From 2-02-FULL-66-14 sp964651335 (GTDB taxonomy: Bacteria > Pseudomonadota > Gammaproteobacteria > Burkholderiales > SG8-39), in contig CAZYVT010000008.1 in NCBI GenBank assembly GCA_964651335.1, positions 26,782-90,781 on the forward strand: a stretch of DNA of 64,000 nucleotides. Direction: 5' to 3'. This document shows, one piece after another, positions 43,695 to 52,390 of the stretch (its first letter is position 1; each line of letters starts with the position of its first letter). Both the position numbers and the translations under genes were made by a program. The notes under the pieces were generated by a model. The model made no database searches. It was not told the DNA's origin and was given only the letters and a program-made list of their open reading frames with translations.

Positions 43695-43903
43695 TCGCCT
43701 CGCCCTGCAACAAGGTTTGCGAAATGAACACCGAAAGCGGCCTGTGCCGCGGGTGCTATCGCACGCTCGACGAGATCGCGCGGTGGGGCGAGATGGGCGA
43801 TGCCGAGCGCGAGCGCGTCATGGCCGAGCTGCCCGAGCGCCGCGCACCTTCTACAACTGAGCATGCTCCACAAGGTACATCAGCACGGCCGCAAAAATCT
43901 TGA
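43691..43903 (+). CDS. DUF1289 small protein
   Basis: A 70-residue protein with the DUF1289 pattern: SPCNKVCEMNTESGLCRGCYRTLDEIARW, with four conserved cysteines that may hold a metal. The start is TTG at 43691, overlapping the HMG-CoA lyase stop by 4 bp, so it is the last gene of the liu transcript. The function is unknown. Its last 17 codons overlap a short minus-strand frame. Confidence 0.83.
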   Translation: MIASPCNKVCEMNTESGLCRGCYRTLDEIARWGEMGDAERERVMAELPERRAPSTTEHAPQGTSARPQKS

Positions 43904-43973
43904 GCAAGGCAAACATCTGCGGCCCGCCCTTGCTGCCGAACACACGCGCCTGTCGCGCGGTGAGGCGTACCAT
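43851..43973 (-). CDS. Putative 40-residue small membrane protein
   Basis: ATG at 43973 to TAG at 43851 encodes 40 residues: a basic start (MVRLTARQARVFGSKGG) and a hydrophobic stretch (MFALLKIFAAVLMYLV) that could span a membrane. It is convergent with the DUF1289 gene and divergent from the TRAP genes. There is no good Shine-Dalgarno. A chance frame is quite possible in such GC-rich DNA, so this needs comparison with relatives. Confidence 0.3.
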   Translation of the reverse strand: MVRLTARQARVFGSKGGPQMFALLKIFAAVLMYLVEHAQL

Positions 43974-43981
43974 CGCGAATC

Positions 43982-44533
43982 ATGACCGAGGCGCTGGCCC
44001 ACCTGCTGCGCTTCGCCGGCGCGGTGGACCGGTTTTCCGAAGCCGCCGGCGCCGCGCTCGCGCTCCTGATCGTTCCCCTCGTCGGCGCCGCCGCGTACGA
44101 GGTGATTGCGCGCTACGCGTTCGATGCGCCCACGACCTGGGCGTACGAATTCATCTACATGGTCTGCGCGGCGATGTTCATGCTCGGCGCCGCGTACGCG
44201 TTGCGCACCGGCGCGCACGTGCGCACCGACTTCTTCTGGTCGAAGTGGACGGCGCGCACGCGCGCCGCGATCGACGCCTTCGCCTACGTCGTGTTCTTTT
44301 TCCCTGGCATCGCGCTGTTCATGCTGGTCGGCATCGAGGCCGCGTGGGACGCGTTCGAGATCGGCGAGCGCTCGCCCGACACGGCCTGGCGCCCGCCGCT
44401 CTGGCCGCTCAAGGCGGTGGTGCCGCTCGCCGCCGCAATGCTGCTCCTGCAGGGCGCATCGGAGCTCGCGAAGTGCGTCTACGCGCTGCTGACCGGCACC
44501 GAGTATGAGTCCAGGGAGGGCCCCGGGCTGTGA
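43982..44533 (+). CDS. TRAP transporter small membrane subunit (DctQ-like)
   Basis: A 183-residue four-helix membrane protein. The DctQ signature appears as EVIARYAFDAPTTWAYEF (about 40-57), followed by a long loop and a hydrophobic helix near 95-115. It forms a complex with the large subunit. The stop overlaps the DctM start by 4 bp. The long charged loop after the third helix (AFEIGERSPDTAW) is as in some taurine/dicarboxylate types. No binding protein gene was found beside it. Confidence 0.85.
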   Translation: MTEALAHLLRFAGAVDRFSEAAGAALALLIVPLVGAAAYEVIARYAFDAPTTWAYEFIYMVCAAMFMLGAAYALRTGAHVRTDFFWSKWTARTRAAIDAFAYVVFFFPGIALFMLVGIEAAWDAFEIGERSPDTAWRPPLWPLKAVVPLAAAMLLLQGASELAKCVYALLTGTEYESREGPGL

Positions 44534-45972
44534 GCGGCGACGCGCTCACCGGGCTCGTCATGCTCGGCGTGATGATGGTCACGGTGTTCGCCGGCTTCCC
44601 GGTGTCCTTCACGCTGCTCTTCCTCGCGCTCGCGTTCGGCGCGCTGAGCCTCGGAGCGAGGGTGCTCGATCTCGCCTATTTTCAGGCGCTGGGGCTGATG
44701 AAGGACGAGCTGCTCGCGGCTGTGCCGCTGTTCGTTTTCATGGGTTACGTCGTGCAGCAGGCCGGCCTGATGGAACGCCTGTTCACGGCGCTGCGCCTGC
44801 TCATGGCGCCAGTGCGGGGCTCGCTCTTCGTTGTGATCATCCTCACCTCGACCGCCTTCGCCATGGCGACCGGCATCGTCGGCGCCGCCGTGCCGGTCCT
44901 AGGGCTCATGGCCGCGCCGGTCATTCTGCGCAGCGGCTACGACGGCCGGCTCGCCGCCGGCGCGATCGCCGCGGGCGGCACGCTCGGTATCCTGATTCCG
45001 CCTTCGGTGATGCTGCTCGTGCTCGGGCCCGTGCTCGGGGTTTCGGTCGTCGACCTGTACGCGGCGGCGATCGGGCCGGGGTTCATGCTCGCGGGGCTCT
45101 ACATCGCCTACGTGCTATGGCGCTGCTATCGCAACCCGAAGCTCGGCCCGCCGCTGCCGCGCGAGCTGTGGCCGGCCTCGGCCAGTGTGGTCGCGCGCGA
45201 GCTGTTGATCGGGGTCGCGCCGCTCTTCGTGCTCATCGCGGCTACGCTCGGGGCGATCCTCGCCGGTCTGGCGACGCCTACCGAAGCGTCCGGGCTGGGC
45301 GCGGCGGGCGCCGTCCTGCTCGCGCTCGCCTACCGCAGGTTCTCCTGGAAAGGGTTCATGCGCGCGGCCTTGCAGACCCTCGCCACGACGAGCATGGTGC
45401 TGTTCCTCGCTGTCACCTCGAACGTGTTCGGCGCGGTGTTCGCGCGGCTAGGCACCGCGGACTGGCTCACCCAGTCCCTGGTGTCGCTGGCGCTGCCGAC
45501 GACTTTGATGCTGGTGCTGATCGTCGTCCTCCTCTTCCTGCTTGGCTGGCCGTTCGAATGGCCGGCGATCGTGCTGGTGTTCGTGCCGATCTTCTATCCG
45601 GTCGTGGCGACGCTCGGCGTCGACATGGTGTGGTTCGGCGCGCTGGTTGCGGTCACGCTGCAGACCGCGTTTCTCTCCCCGCCGGTGGCGATGGCCGGCT
45701 ACTACCTCCGGCAGGTAGTCAAGGACTGGCCGCTCGACATGATCTTCAAGGGCATGCTCGAATTCATGGGCGTCCAGATGGTCGCGATCGCGCTGCTGTT
45801 CGTCTTCCCGGGGGTGGCGACCTGGCTGCCCGATTTCCTCGTTCGCAGCGGCGCCCTCGCCGTGAGCGAACCGGTCTCGGGCCTGCAGCCCCACCACGAC
45901 TACGGCGACTCTTATCCGCTGATGTACCAGCACTGGCTGGAGCGGACCGGCGGCGCAGACGCGGTTCACTAG
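44530..45972 (+). CDS. TRAP transporter large permease subunit (DctM-like)
   Basis: A 480-residue permease with about 12 membrane helices. AAGGTLGILIPPSVMLLVLG (about 154-173) is the family's conserved substrate-site segment and GLATPTEASGLGAAGA (257-272) its repeat. It moves an organic acid with sodium after capture by a periplasmic protein. The GTG start at 44530 overlaps DctQ. The TAG stop at 45970-45972 is completed by the first bases of the insertion element at 45971, so the native C-terminus may have been changed. Confidence 0.9.
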   Translation: MSGDALTGLVMLGVMMVTVFAGFPVSFTLLFLALAFGALSLGARVLDLAYFQALGLMKDELLAAVPLFVFMGYVVQQAGLMERLFTALRLLMAPVRGSLFVVIILTSTAFAMATGIVGAAVPVLGLMAAPVILRSGYDGRLAAGAIAAGGTLGILIPPSVMLLVLGPVLGVSVVDLYAAAIGPGFMLAGLYIAYVLWRCYRNPKLGPPLPRELWPASASVVARELLIGVAPLFVLIAATLGAILAGLATPTEASGLGAAGAVLLALAYRRFSWKGFMRAALQTLATTSMVLFLAVTSNVFGAVFARLGTADWLTQSLVSLALPTTLMLVLIVVLLFLLGWPFEWPAIVLVFVPIFYPVVATLGVDMVWFGALVAVTLQTAFLSPPVAMAGYYLRQVVKDWPLDMIFKGMLEFMGVQMVAIALLFVFPGVATWLPDFLVRSGALAVSEPVSGLQPHHDYGDSYPLMYQHWLERTGGADAVH

Positions 45973-46749
45973 CCTGACTTTCGCTACTCGGGCAGTTGGG
46001 CGAACAAAATCCTTGTGATTTCAAAGGCCGGACGCGAAAGGTCTGTACTACATTGAGGCCGCGTTTTTTGCGCTGATGCGCGGCGGGGCCTGCGTCGGCA
46101 GGGTCCAGCCAAGCTGGGCGAGCAACAGTTGCTGGTCGGTCTCGGGCTGGGTATAGCGGGTGAAGACGAGCTCGCGCCCATCGGTGGTCGGGAAATGCAC
46201 ATCGAGCATTTGGATCGCGGCGAGCTTGTCGAGGGCTTGGCGCACGGTGAGGCCTGGGGGCGCGTTGCTTGAGCTGGTATTTGAACGTGACGTGCAGGCA
46301 GTAGGCGAGGAATGCGACGAAGATGTGCACTTCGATGCGCCGCTCGTCCTGATGGAAGATCGGGCGGATCGCGAGATCGCCTTTGAGATCCTTGAAGGCG
46401 GCTTCGACTTCCACGAGCTGCAGATAAAACTCCCTGCTCTTCAGCCACGCCGCGCGCTGGCTGTCATTGATCTCACCGAGATACAGCACATGCCGATCGA
46501 CCACACGCCGCCCCGAGAGCCGCCGCTTCTCGGCGATGCTCCGGTAGCGATGCTCTTTGCCGTCTTTGACACGCCGATGGCATTTCAGATACATACGCCC
46601 GAAAGCGTAGCGTCATCATCCGCCGCTGACCAGCATCAAGGTCTGTACCATGCCGACTTCGCTACTCACCGGCCAAATCGTTCAAACACTTGCGCTGGCG
46701 CTGACCAGAAACATCAGCGAAAATCAGCGCGAGTAGCGAAAGTCAGGCT
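45971..46749 (-). mobile_element. Internally deleted IS1634-like insertion element
   Basis: AGCCTGACTTTCGCTACTCG (45971-45990) and its exact inverse (46730-46749) are 20-bp terminal inverted repeats bounding a 779-bp element. The transposase inside has lost its middle part and is frameshifted, so it can move only with outside help. No clear target-site duplication was seen. Its left end supplies the stop codon of the upstream TRAP permease gene. A 241-bp left-end fragment of the same element lies at 50028. Confidence 0.85.
46048..46594 (-). pseudogene. IS1634-family transposase, deleted and frameshifted
   Basis: The N-terminal frame starts at 46594 (MYLKCHRRVKDGKEHRYRSI, then VVDRHVLYLGEINDSQ) and then jumps directly to the C-terminal catalytic segment (VEAAFKDLKGDLAIRPIFH), losing several hundred residues with the first two catalytic acids. 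A run of five Gs (46256-46260) then shifts the frame; the tail continues as RQALDKLAAIQMLDVHF in a second frame to TAG 46048. It is non-functional. Confidence 0.85.
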
Positions 46750-46906
46750 GACCGGCCCACGACAGCGTATCAAACGCGAACGCCGCGCGACGTCATCGCG
46801 ACGATCGTCGGACGATGGCAAGCAGAGCGCCGCGTGGCGCGATCGAGCGGCAACCGAGCTTCGTTCCCGCTCCCGAAGAAGCAAAGCTCGGTGAGTATGG
46901 CGCTGT
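46750..46906. other. Spacer after the insertion element
   Basis: 157 bases with no gene. ACCGAGCTT (46853-46861) and AAGCTCGGT (46884-46892) form a 9-bp stem with a long loop just after the oxidoreductase gene on the minus strand, a possible terminator without a T-run. Confidence 0.4.
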
Positions 46907-48481
46907 CTAGAGCTCTTTGCGGCTCATCGCGCCGGCGATGTACTCCGCCTGTCGAATCGCCAGCGTGACAATCGTGAGCGTGGGATTCTCCGCCCCGCCG
47001 GTCGCGAACTGACTGCCGTCGGAGATGAAGAGGTTCTTGATGTCGTTCGTCTGGCCCCACTTATTGCACACGCCATCGGCCGGCTTGGCACTCATCCGGC
47101 AGGTGCCGAGGTTATGCGTCGAAGGATACGGTGGCGTGAGGAACACGCGCTTGGCGCCGACTGCCTCGTACACCTTCTTGCCTGCCTCGTAAGCGTGCCT
47201 GCGCATCGCGACGTCGTTCTCGTGATCCGAGAAGGCGACGTTCGGGATCGGCAGTCCGTACTGGTCCTTTTCGCTCGCGTGCAGGGAGACTGCGTTCTGC
47301 GTCTGCGGCATGTCCTCGCCCACCAGCCACATTCCGGCCATGTTGTCGTAAGCGCCCATCGCGCTCGAAAAATCACGCCCCCAAGCCCCGGGTTCGAGGA
47401 ACGCCGCTAGGAACGGTACTCCCAGCGCGAGCGTCTCCATCTCGTAGCCGCCGACGAAGCCGCGCTTGGTGTTGTTGACCGACTCGTCGGTGATGATGCC
47501 CGCCATTGTCGTGCCGCGGAACATGTGCACCGGGTGGTCGAAGATCGCGTACACCGAGCCGGTCATGTGCCGCATGTAGTTCTTACCGACCTGACCGGAC
47601 GAATTAGCCAAGCCTTGCGCGAACTTGGCGGACGACGAGTTGAGGAGCAAGCGCGGTGTCTCGATCGAATTGCCGGCAACGCACACCACCCGCGCCTTTT
47701 GCATATGTTGCTTGCCGGCACCGTCGGCGTAGAGCACACCGGTCACTTTGCCGCCCGCATCGTGCTCGATGCGCAGTGCCTGCGCTTCGCTTCGAACCTC
47801 CAGTCGGCCGGTCGCCTCGGCGCTTGGAATCTCCGCATACAACGTGGACCATTTGGCGCCCGTCTTGCACCCCTGGAAGCAGAAGCCGATCTGCTGGCAC
47901 GAGGCACGTCCGTCGCGCGGCGCGGAATTGATCGCCATGTTGCCGGCATGAAATCGCTTGTAGCCGACCTTCTTCGCGCCGGCAGCCATCACCTTGTAGT
48001 TGTTGTTGCCCGGCAGGCGCGGAATTTTATTGGTACCCGTCACCCCAAGCTTGTTCTCGGCGCGTGCGTAGTACGGCTCGAGCTCCTTCAAGCTCAACGG
48101 CCAGTCGAGCAGGTTCGCGCCCTTCACGTCTCCATAGACGGTTCGCACCCTGAACTCGTGCTCCTGCAACCGTAGCGAAGCGCCGGCCCAATGCACGGTA
48201 GACCCGCCCACGCCTTTGACGATCCACGCCGGCAACCCCGAAAAGTCGGTCGCGACTCGCCATGTCCCGCTCGTCGTGCGCTTATCGAGCCATGCCGTTT
48301 TGCTGAACATCGGCCACTCGTCATTGACGAAATCCTTCATCTCGTGACGCTTGCCCGCTTCCAGGATTACGACGTTGATGCCTTTTTGCGCGAGCTCGTT
48401 GCCGAGCGTGCCGCCGCCCGCTCCCGAGCCAATGATCACGACCACATTTTCGTTGAGCCCGAACGTCTTCTTCGTCGCCAT
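46907..48481 (-). CDS. GMC-family FAD-dependent oxidoreductase
   Basis: A 524-residue flavoprotein. The FAD-binding GSGAGGGT lies at 18-25, E at about 41 closes the dinucleotide site, and the active pair is His456 (STHNLGTC) with Asn499 (GGAENPTL). The family oxidises alcohols or sugars. It has no signal peptide and is followed upstream by a Tat-signal partner, so the folded enzyme could be exported by piggy-back on that subunit, as in gluconate/sorbitol-type dehydrogenases. GGAG before the ATG at 48481. The substrate is unknown. Confidence 0.9.
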   Translation of the reverse strand: MATKKTFGLNENVVVIIGSGAGGGTLGNELAQKGINVVILEAGKRHEMKDFVNDEWPMFSKTAWLDKRTTSGTWRVATDFSGLPAWIVKGVGGSTVHWAGASLRLQEHEFRVRTVYGDVKGANLLDWPLSLKELEPYYARAENKLGVTGTNKIPRLPGNNNYKVMAAGAKKVGYKRFHAGNMAINSAPRDGRASCQQIGFCFQGCKTGAKWSTLYAEIPSAEATGRLEVRSEAQALRIEHDAGGKVTGVLYADGAGKQHMQKARVVCVAGNSIETPRLLLNSSSAKFAQGLANSSGQVGKNYMRHMTGSVYAIFDHPVHMFRGTTMAGIITDESVNNTKRGFVGGYEMETLALGVPFLAAFLEPGAWGRDFSSAMGAYDNMAGMWLVGEDMPQTQNAVSLHASEKDQYGLPIPNVAFSDHENDVAMRRHAYEAGKKVYEAVGAKRVFLTPPYPSTHNLGTCRMSAKPADGVCNKWGQTNDIKNLFISDGSQFATGGAENPTLTIVTLAIRQAEYIAGAMSRKEL

Positions 48482-48504
48482 GATGGTCTCCTTTGAGCGG
48501 TCGC

Positions 48505-49059
48505 TCAGGCTTTGTTCATCCAGTTCTGGTCATTGAAGCCGCGCTTCAGGTAGCCGCCCTGGTCGAACGAGGGGCCCTGGTAGCCGAGTTTTGCCCAGAC
48601 CGCCGGTTGGTTGTAAAGGCTCACGACCAAGTCGCCTCGTATCTTCTTGAAGAACGGTGAGGTGTCGATGGCCTTCAACACCTTCACGCGATCGGGTTCG
48701 CCCGCGATTTCGGCGTACGCCTTCCGGCCCTGCTTTTGCGCCTCGGTATTGAGCGCGGTGACGCCATCGGTCAGGAGCTTCTTCAATGCTTCGTCCTTAC
48801 CCATCTGATCGCCATATCCAGCCACTGCGGCACGGTAGAGCGTATCTTCGAATTTGTCGTGCGGGTAGATGTCGCGCGCCATCTTGACGAGCGTCGCGAA
48901 GCCCGGCTCGCCCAGCGCCGCTTGTGCCTTGGCTTCCGATGACGCCAACAACATGCCGATGGTACTGGGCACCACGCTCGCCGCTGGCGCCGCGGCCGAA
49001 ATCTGAATGAACTTGCGTCGCGACATCGATGTCGCCGCGCTCGATTTTCGCTCGCTCAT
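48505..49059 (-). CDS. Gluconate 2-dehydrogenase subunit 3-like Tat protein
   Basis: A 184-residue protein with a twin-arginine signal (SRRKFIQ, 13-19, then a hydrophobic AAAPAASVV run). The mature part resembles the gluconate dehydrogenase subunit 3 family, which partners GMC oxidoreductases. Start ATG 49059 has a strong AGGAGGAG upstream; a longer frame to 49119 lacks this. It is 23 bp upstream of the GMC gene, one operon. No cytochrome-c subunit was seen, so electron acceptor is unknown. Confidence 0.85.
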   Translation of the reverse strand: MSERKSSAATSMSRRKFIQISAAAPAASVVPSTIGMLLASSEAKAQAALGEPGFATLVKMARDIYPHDKFEDTLYRAAVAGYGDQMGKDEALKKLLTDGVTALNTEAQKQGRKAYAEIAGEPDRVKVLKAIDTSPFFKKIRGDLVVSLYNQPAVWAKLGYQGPSFDQGGYLKRGFNDQNWMNKA

Positions 49060-49119
49060 GACTCCTCCTATTTGGTTGACCGATGGTCCGGACGCACGCA
49101 TCAACGCGGCGCTCCGCAA

Positions 49120-49515
49120 CTACTGGTAGTGCCCATGCCGCTCCAGCATTTCGATCTTGTAACCGTCGGGGTCTTGCACGAAGAAGAATCGCGCGAGCAG
49201 CGTGCCGTTCGGTTTGAACTCCTTGATCGGCGCCGGATTCAGTCCTTGCGCCGCGAAGCGCGCGTGCTCGCCCGCCAGATCGTCGACCACCACTGCGAAG
49301 TGACCGTAGCCGTCACCGTGGGTGTAGGGCTCGGTGCGACCCTTGTTCAAGGTCAGCTCAACTTCGAAGTCGTTCTCGTCGTTGCGCAGATACACGAGCG
49401 CGAACTCGGGAAAATCGAGCCGATGCGATTCGCGCAATCCGAGCGCCTTCGCATAGAAACTCGTCGAACGCTCCAGGTCGAGCACGCGCAGCATCGTGTG
49501 AATAACCTTCGCCAT
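49120..49515 (-). CDS. Glyoxalase I-like VOC protein
   Basis: A 131-residue protein with the four metal ligands of lactoylglutathione lyase: His6 (VIHTMLR), Glu53 (EVELT), His72 (GHFAV) and Glu122 (KIEML). DLERSTSFYAKALG and FVQDPDGYKIE are typical. It would convert the hemithioacetal of methylglyoxal and glutathione. It lies 60 bp upstream of the Tat-signal gene on the same strand. Either a real GloA or a related VOC enzyme. Confidence 0.88.
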   Translation of the reverse strand: MAKVIHTMLRVLDLERSTSFYAKALGLRESHRLDFPEFALVYLRNDENDFEVELTLNKGRTEPYTHGDGYGHFAVVVDDLAGEHARFAAQGLNPAPIKEFKPNGTLLARFFFVQDPDGYKIEMLERHGHYQ

Positions 49516-49598
49516 GGCGGTTTCCGTGAGATCCGGTCACGCCCGTAACCAGAGCACACCATAGACCTCCCGGACGGTCGGCAGGTAGTAGCATGTTA

Positions 49599-49907
49599 CT
49601 ACGCCGCGAGCGTTGCGGCTTCCCGGTGCACTGCAGCTGCGATAGGCGCCCGGCGCTCGAGGTAGATCAGACATGCGATCCGAAGATGCGAGGTGAAATT
49701 CCCGACCCCGCCGCGAATCCGTACGACCTCGTCGTAGAGCGTCGCGATAAAGCTCGGCGTGCTGCGACCTTCCGCGGCCGCCATATCGTCGAGCACGTCC
49801 CAGAACAATGCTTCGAGCCGGATGCTGGTGACATATCCGTTCAGTCGGATCGAGCGCGTGATGTAGCCGTAGCGCGACTCATCGGCTTGCGCATAGACGT
49901 TGCACAT
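49599..49907 (-). CDS. Ribbon-helix-helix domain protein
   Basis: A 102-residue protein with an RHH_4-type DNA-binding core: TRSIRLNGYVTSIRLEALFWDVL, then AAEGRSTPSFIATLYDE and FTSHLRIACLIYLERR. Start ATG 49907 has AAGGGG upstream; the frame is open further but lacks a plausible start. It is the last gene of the IS-bracketed island and lies 83 bp from the VOC gene. It may regulate the oxidoreductase genes. No target is known. Confidence 0.75.
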   Translation of the reverse strand: MCNVYAQADESRYGYITRSIRLNGYVTSIRLEALFWDVLDDMAAAEGRSTPSFIATLYDEVVRIRGGVGNFTSHLRIACLIYLERRAPIAAAVHREAATLAA

Positions 49908-50027
49908 CGTTGTTCCCCTTTGGTAGGTGTCCTCGGGTGCGCATCGAAGCGCCGTGGCGGCTTGTGCGTGCGCTTTCCGTTCGGACAGCATAGTCCAATG
50001 ATCGGAATCGATCCAGCGCGCTCTCTT

Positions 50028-50268
50028 AGCCTGACTTTCGCTACCCGGGCAGTTGGCCGAACAAAATCCTTGTGATTTCAAGGGCCAGACGCGAAAGGTC
50101 TGTACTACATTGAGGCCGCGTTTTTTGCGCTGATGCGCGGCGGGGCCTGCGCGGGCAGGTTCCAGCCAAGCTGGGCGAGCAACAGTTGCTGGTCGGTCTC
50201 GGGCTGGGTGTAGCGGGTGAAGACGAGCTCGCGCCCGTCGGTGGTCGGGAAATGCACATCGAGCATTT
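50028..50268 (-). mobile_element. 241-bp end fragment of the IS1634-like element
   Basis: This stretch is about 96% identical (roughly nine differences) to the first 241 bp of the element at 45971, including its outer end AGCCTGACTTTCGCTACCCG. It stops at GAGCATTT (50261-50268), where the adjacent crotonase gene ends (CTA = TAG at 50269). The fragment is in the same orientation as the 45971 copy, so the two could recombine and remove the island between. Confidence 0.85.
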
Positions 50269-51084
50269 CTAGATGTCGCGAAAATCTCCGTGCCGCCCCT
50301 TGCCCGAGGCGAAGCGCTTCGCTCCTTCCGCGCCCTCGGCGGCGAACGCGGGAATGCCGTTGTACCACTCGCGCCGCATCCCTTCGCGCACCGACAGTCC
50401 CTGCTGCATGTAGACCGAGCGCCGGTCGGCGCGCGTGCAGGCCTGCGGAAAGCGCGCGATCTCGTAGGCCATCGCTTCGGCGAACTCGCGCGAACTGCCG
50501 TCTGGCACCACGTGCTCGCAGCAGCCGATCCGCAGCGCTTCCTCGGCGGGCACTTTCCGGCCGGTCAGTATGATCTCGAGCGCGCGCCCGGTGCCCACGA
50601 TGCGCGGCAGCCTCACCGTGCCGCCGTCGATCAGCGGCACGCCCCAGCGCCTGCAATAGACGCCGAAATACGCCGACTGCTCCATCACGCGAACGTCGCA
50701 CCAGAGCGCAAGCTCGAAGCCACCGGCCACCGCCGGCCCTGCGACTGCCGCGATCACGGGCTTGTCGAGCTCCAACCGCGTGGGGCCGAGCGGTCCGCGC
50801 GGCAGCTGCCCATTCTCGCGCACGCGCTCGTCGAGCGGGTACGCGATTTCGTCGAGCGGGCTCGGGTCTTCGATCAGCGATGCGCCGTACTTCAAGTCCC
50901 AACCAGCGCAGAAAGCGCCGCCCTCGCCCCACAGTACCGCCGCCGCTGCTTCGCGATCGCGATCGAATGCGACGAAAGCGTCCACCAGCGCATTGGCGCT
51001 TTCCGGGTCCATCGCGTTCCGCGCCTCGGGGCGGCTGTGAATCACCGTCCAGACCCTGCCTTTCTTCTCGATTCTGACCGTCAT
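50269..51084 (-). CDS. Enoyl-CoA hydratase/crotonase-family protein
   Basis: A 271-residue crotonase-fold protein. EGGAFCAGWDLKYG (CoA oxyanion loop, about 53-66) and AGPAVAGGFELALWCDVR (about 115-132) are conserved. No specific substrate is evident; the length and lack of a catalytic-Glu match to ECH make isomerase or dehalogenase roles possible. The start is ATG 51084 with GGGAG upstream; the frame stays open but only into the metY gene. Its stop is at the edge of the IS fragment, so the C-terminus may have been trimmed. Confidence 0.83.
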   Translation of the reverse strand: MTVRIEKKGRVWTVIHSRPEARNAMDPESANALVDAFVAFDRDREAAAAVLWGEGGAFCAGWDLKYGASLIEDPSPLDEIAYPLDERVRENGQLPRGPLGPTRLELDKPVIAAVAGPAVAGGFELALWCDVRVMEQSAYFGVYCRRWGVPLIDGGTVRLPRIVGTGRALEIILTGRKVPAEEALRIGCCEHVVPDGSSREFAEAMAYEIARFPQACTRADRRSVYMQQGLSVREGMRREWYNGIPAFAAEGAEGAKRFASGKGRHGDFRDI

Positions 51085-51085
51085 T

Positions 51086-52381
51086 TCAGTCTCCCTTCTG
51101 TGAGGCGGCGAGCGCCTGATCGAGGTCCCAGAAAAGGTCCTCTGCGTTCTCCAGTCCAACCGAGATGCGGATCATGTCCGGCCCGATGCCGGCGGCGATC
51201 TGCTCCTCGTCGGTGAGCTGCTGGTGCGTGGTGCTGGCCGGATGGATCACGAGGCTCTTCGCGTCGCCCACGTTGGCGAGGTGCGAATGCAGCTTCACCG
51301 CGTCGATGAAGCGCCGCCCCGCCGGGCGGCCGCCCTTCACCCCGAAGGTGAAGATCGAGCCCGGCCCTTTAGGCAGATACTTCTGCGCCCGCTCATAGTA
51401 CCGGCTCGAAGGCAGCCCGGCGTAATTCACCCAGGGCACCAGCGGGTGCTTCGAGAGCCACTCGGCCACCGCCCGGCCGTTCGCGGCGTGGCGTTCCATG
51501 CGCATCGAGAGCGTCTCCAGCCCCTGCAGGAAGAGGAAGGCGTTGAACGGGCTCATGCACGCTCCGAGGTCGCGCATCATCTCCACGCGCGCCTTGAGGA
51601 TGAAGGTGAAGTTGCCGAAGGTTTCCCAGTAGCGCATGCCGTGATACCCGGGCGAGGGTTCCGTCATCTCCGGAAAAGTGCCGTTATTCCAGGGAAAGAT
51701 TCCGCCGTCCACGATGACCCCGCCGATGCAGGTGCCGTGCCCGCCGATGAATTTGGTGGCCGAGTGCACCACGACGTGCGCACCGTGTTCGATCGGCCGG
51801 CACAGATAGGGGGAAGCGAACGTGTTGTCGATCATGAGCGGGATCTTGTGCGCGCGCGCGATCTCGGCGACCTCGCGGATCGGAAAAATGTCACCCCTCG
51901 GATTGCCGATCGTCTCGCCGTACAGGAGCTTGGTGCGCGGGGTGATGGCGCGCGCGAAGTTTTCCGGGTCGGCGGTATCGACGAAGTGGACCCGGATGCC
52001 GAAGCGCTTGAAGGTCAGCGCGAACTGGTTGTAGGTACCGCCGTAGAGCGTGTTGGAGGACACCATTTCGTCCCCCGCCTGGAGCAGCGTCGTGATCGCA
52101 ACGAGCTGTGCGGCCTGTCCCGAGGCCGCGGCGAGTGCGCCCACGCCCCCCTCGAGCGACGCGACGCGTTCTTCGAACGCCGCGGTGGTCGGGTTGGAGA
52201 TGCGCGTATAGATGTTGCCGAACTTGTTCAGCGCGAAGAGGTGCGCCGCGTGCTCGGTATCTTCGAACACGAACGAGGTGGTCTGGTAGATCGGGACCGC
52301 CCGCGCGCCGGTGGCGGAGTCCGGAGTCTGTCCGGCATGCAGCATCCTCGTGTCGAACCCGAAATCGAATTTCTCAGCCAT
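51086..52381 (-). CDS. O-acetylhomoserine aminocarboxypropyltransferase (MetY-like)
   Basis: A 431-residue Cys/Met-metabolism PLP enzyme that makes homocysteine (or methionine) from O-acetylhomoserine and sulfide (or methanethiol). The PLP lysine is Lys210 (VHSATKFIGGHG); IYTRISNPTT (57-66), YGGTYNQF and DNTFASPYLC are also conserved. Its stop is one base after the crotonase start. It may be a cystathionine-synthase-type relative; MetY is most likely by length and motifs. Confidence 0.92.
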   Translation of the reverse strand: MAEKFDFGFDTRMLHAGQTPDSATGARAVPIYQTTSFVFEDTEHAAHLFALNKFGNIYTRISNPTTAAFEERVASLEGGVGALAAASGQAAQLVAITTLLQAGDEMVSSNTLYGGTYNQFALTFKRFGIRVHFVDTADPENFARAITPRTKLLYGETIGNPRGDIFPIREVAEIARAHKIPLMIDNTFASPYLCRPIEHGAHVVVHSATKFIGGHGTCIGGVIVDGGIFPWNNGTFPEMTEPSPGYHGMRYWETFGNFTFILKARVEMMRDLGACMSPFNAFLFLQGLETLSMRMERHAANGRAVAEWLSKHPLVPWVNYAGLPSSRYYERAQKYLPKGPGSIFTFGVKGGRPAGRRFIDAVKLHSHLANVGDAKSLVIHPASTTHQQLTDEEQIAAGIGPDMIRISVGLENAEDLFWDLDQALAASQKGD

Positions 52382-52390
52382 GGCGCTCCC

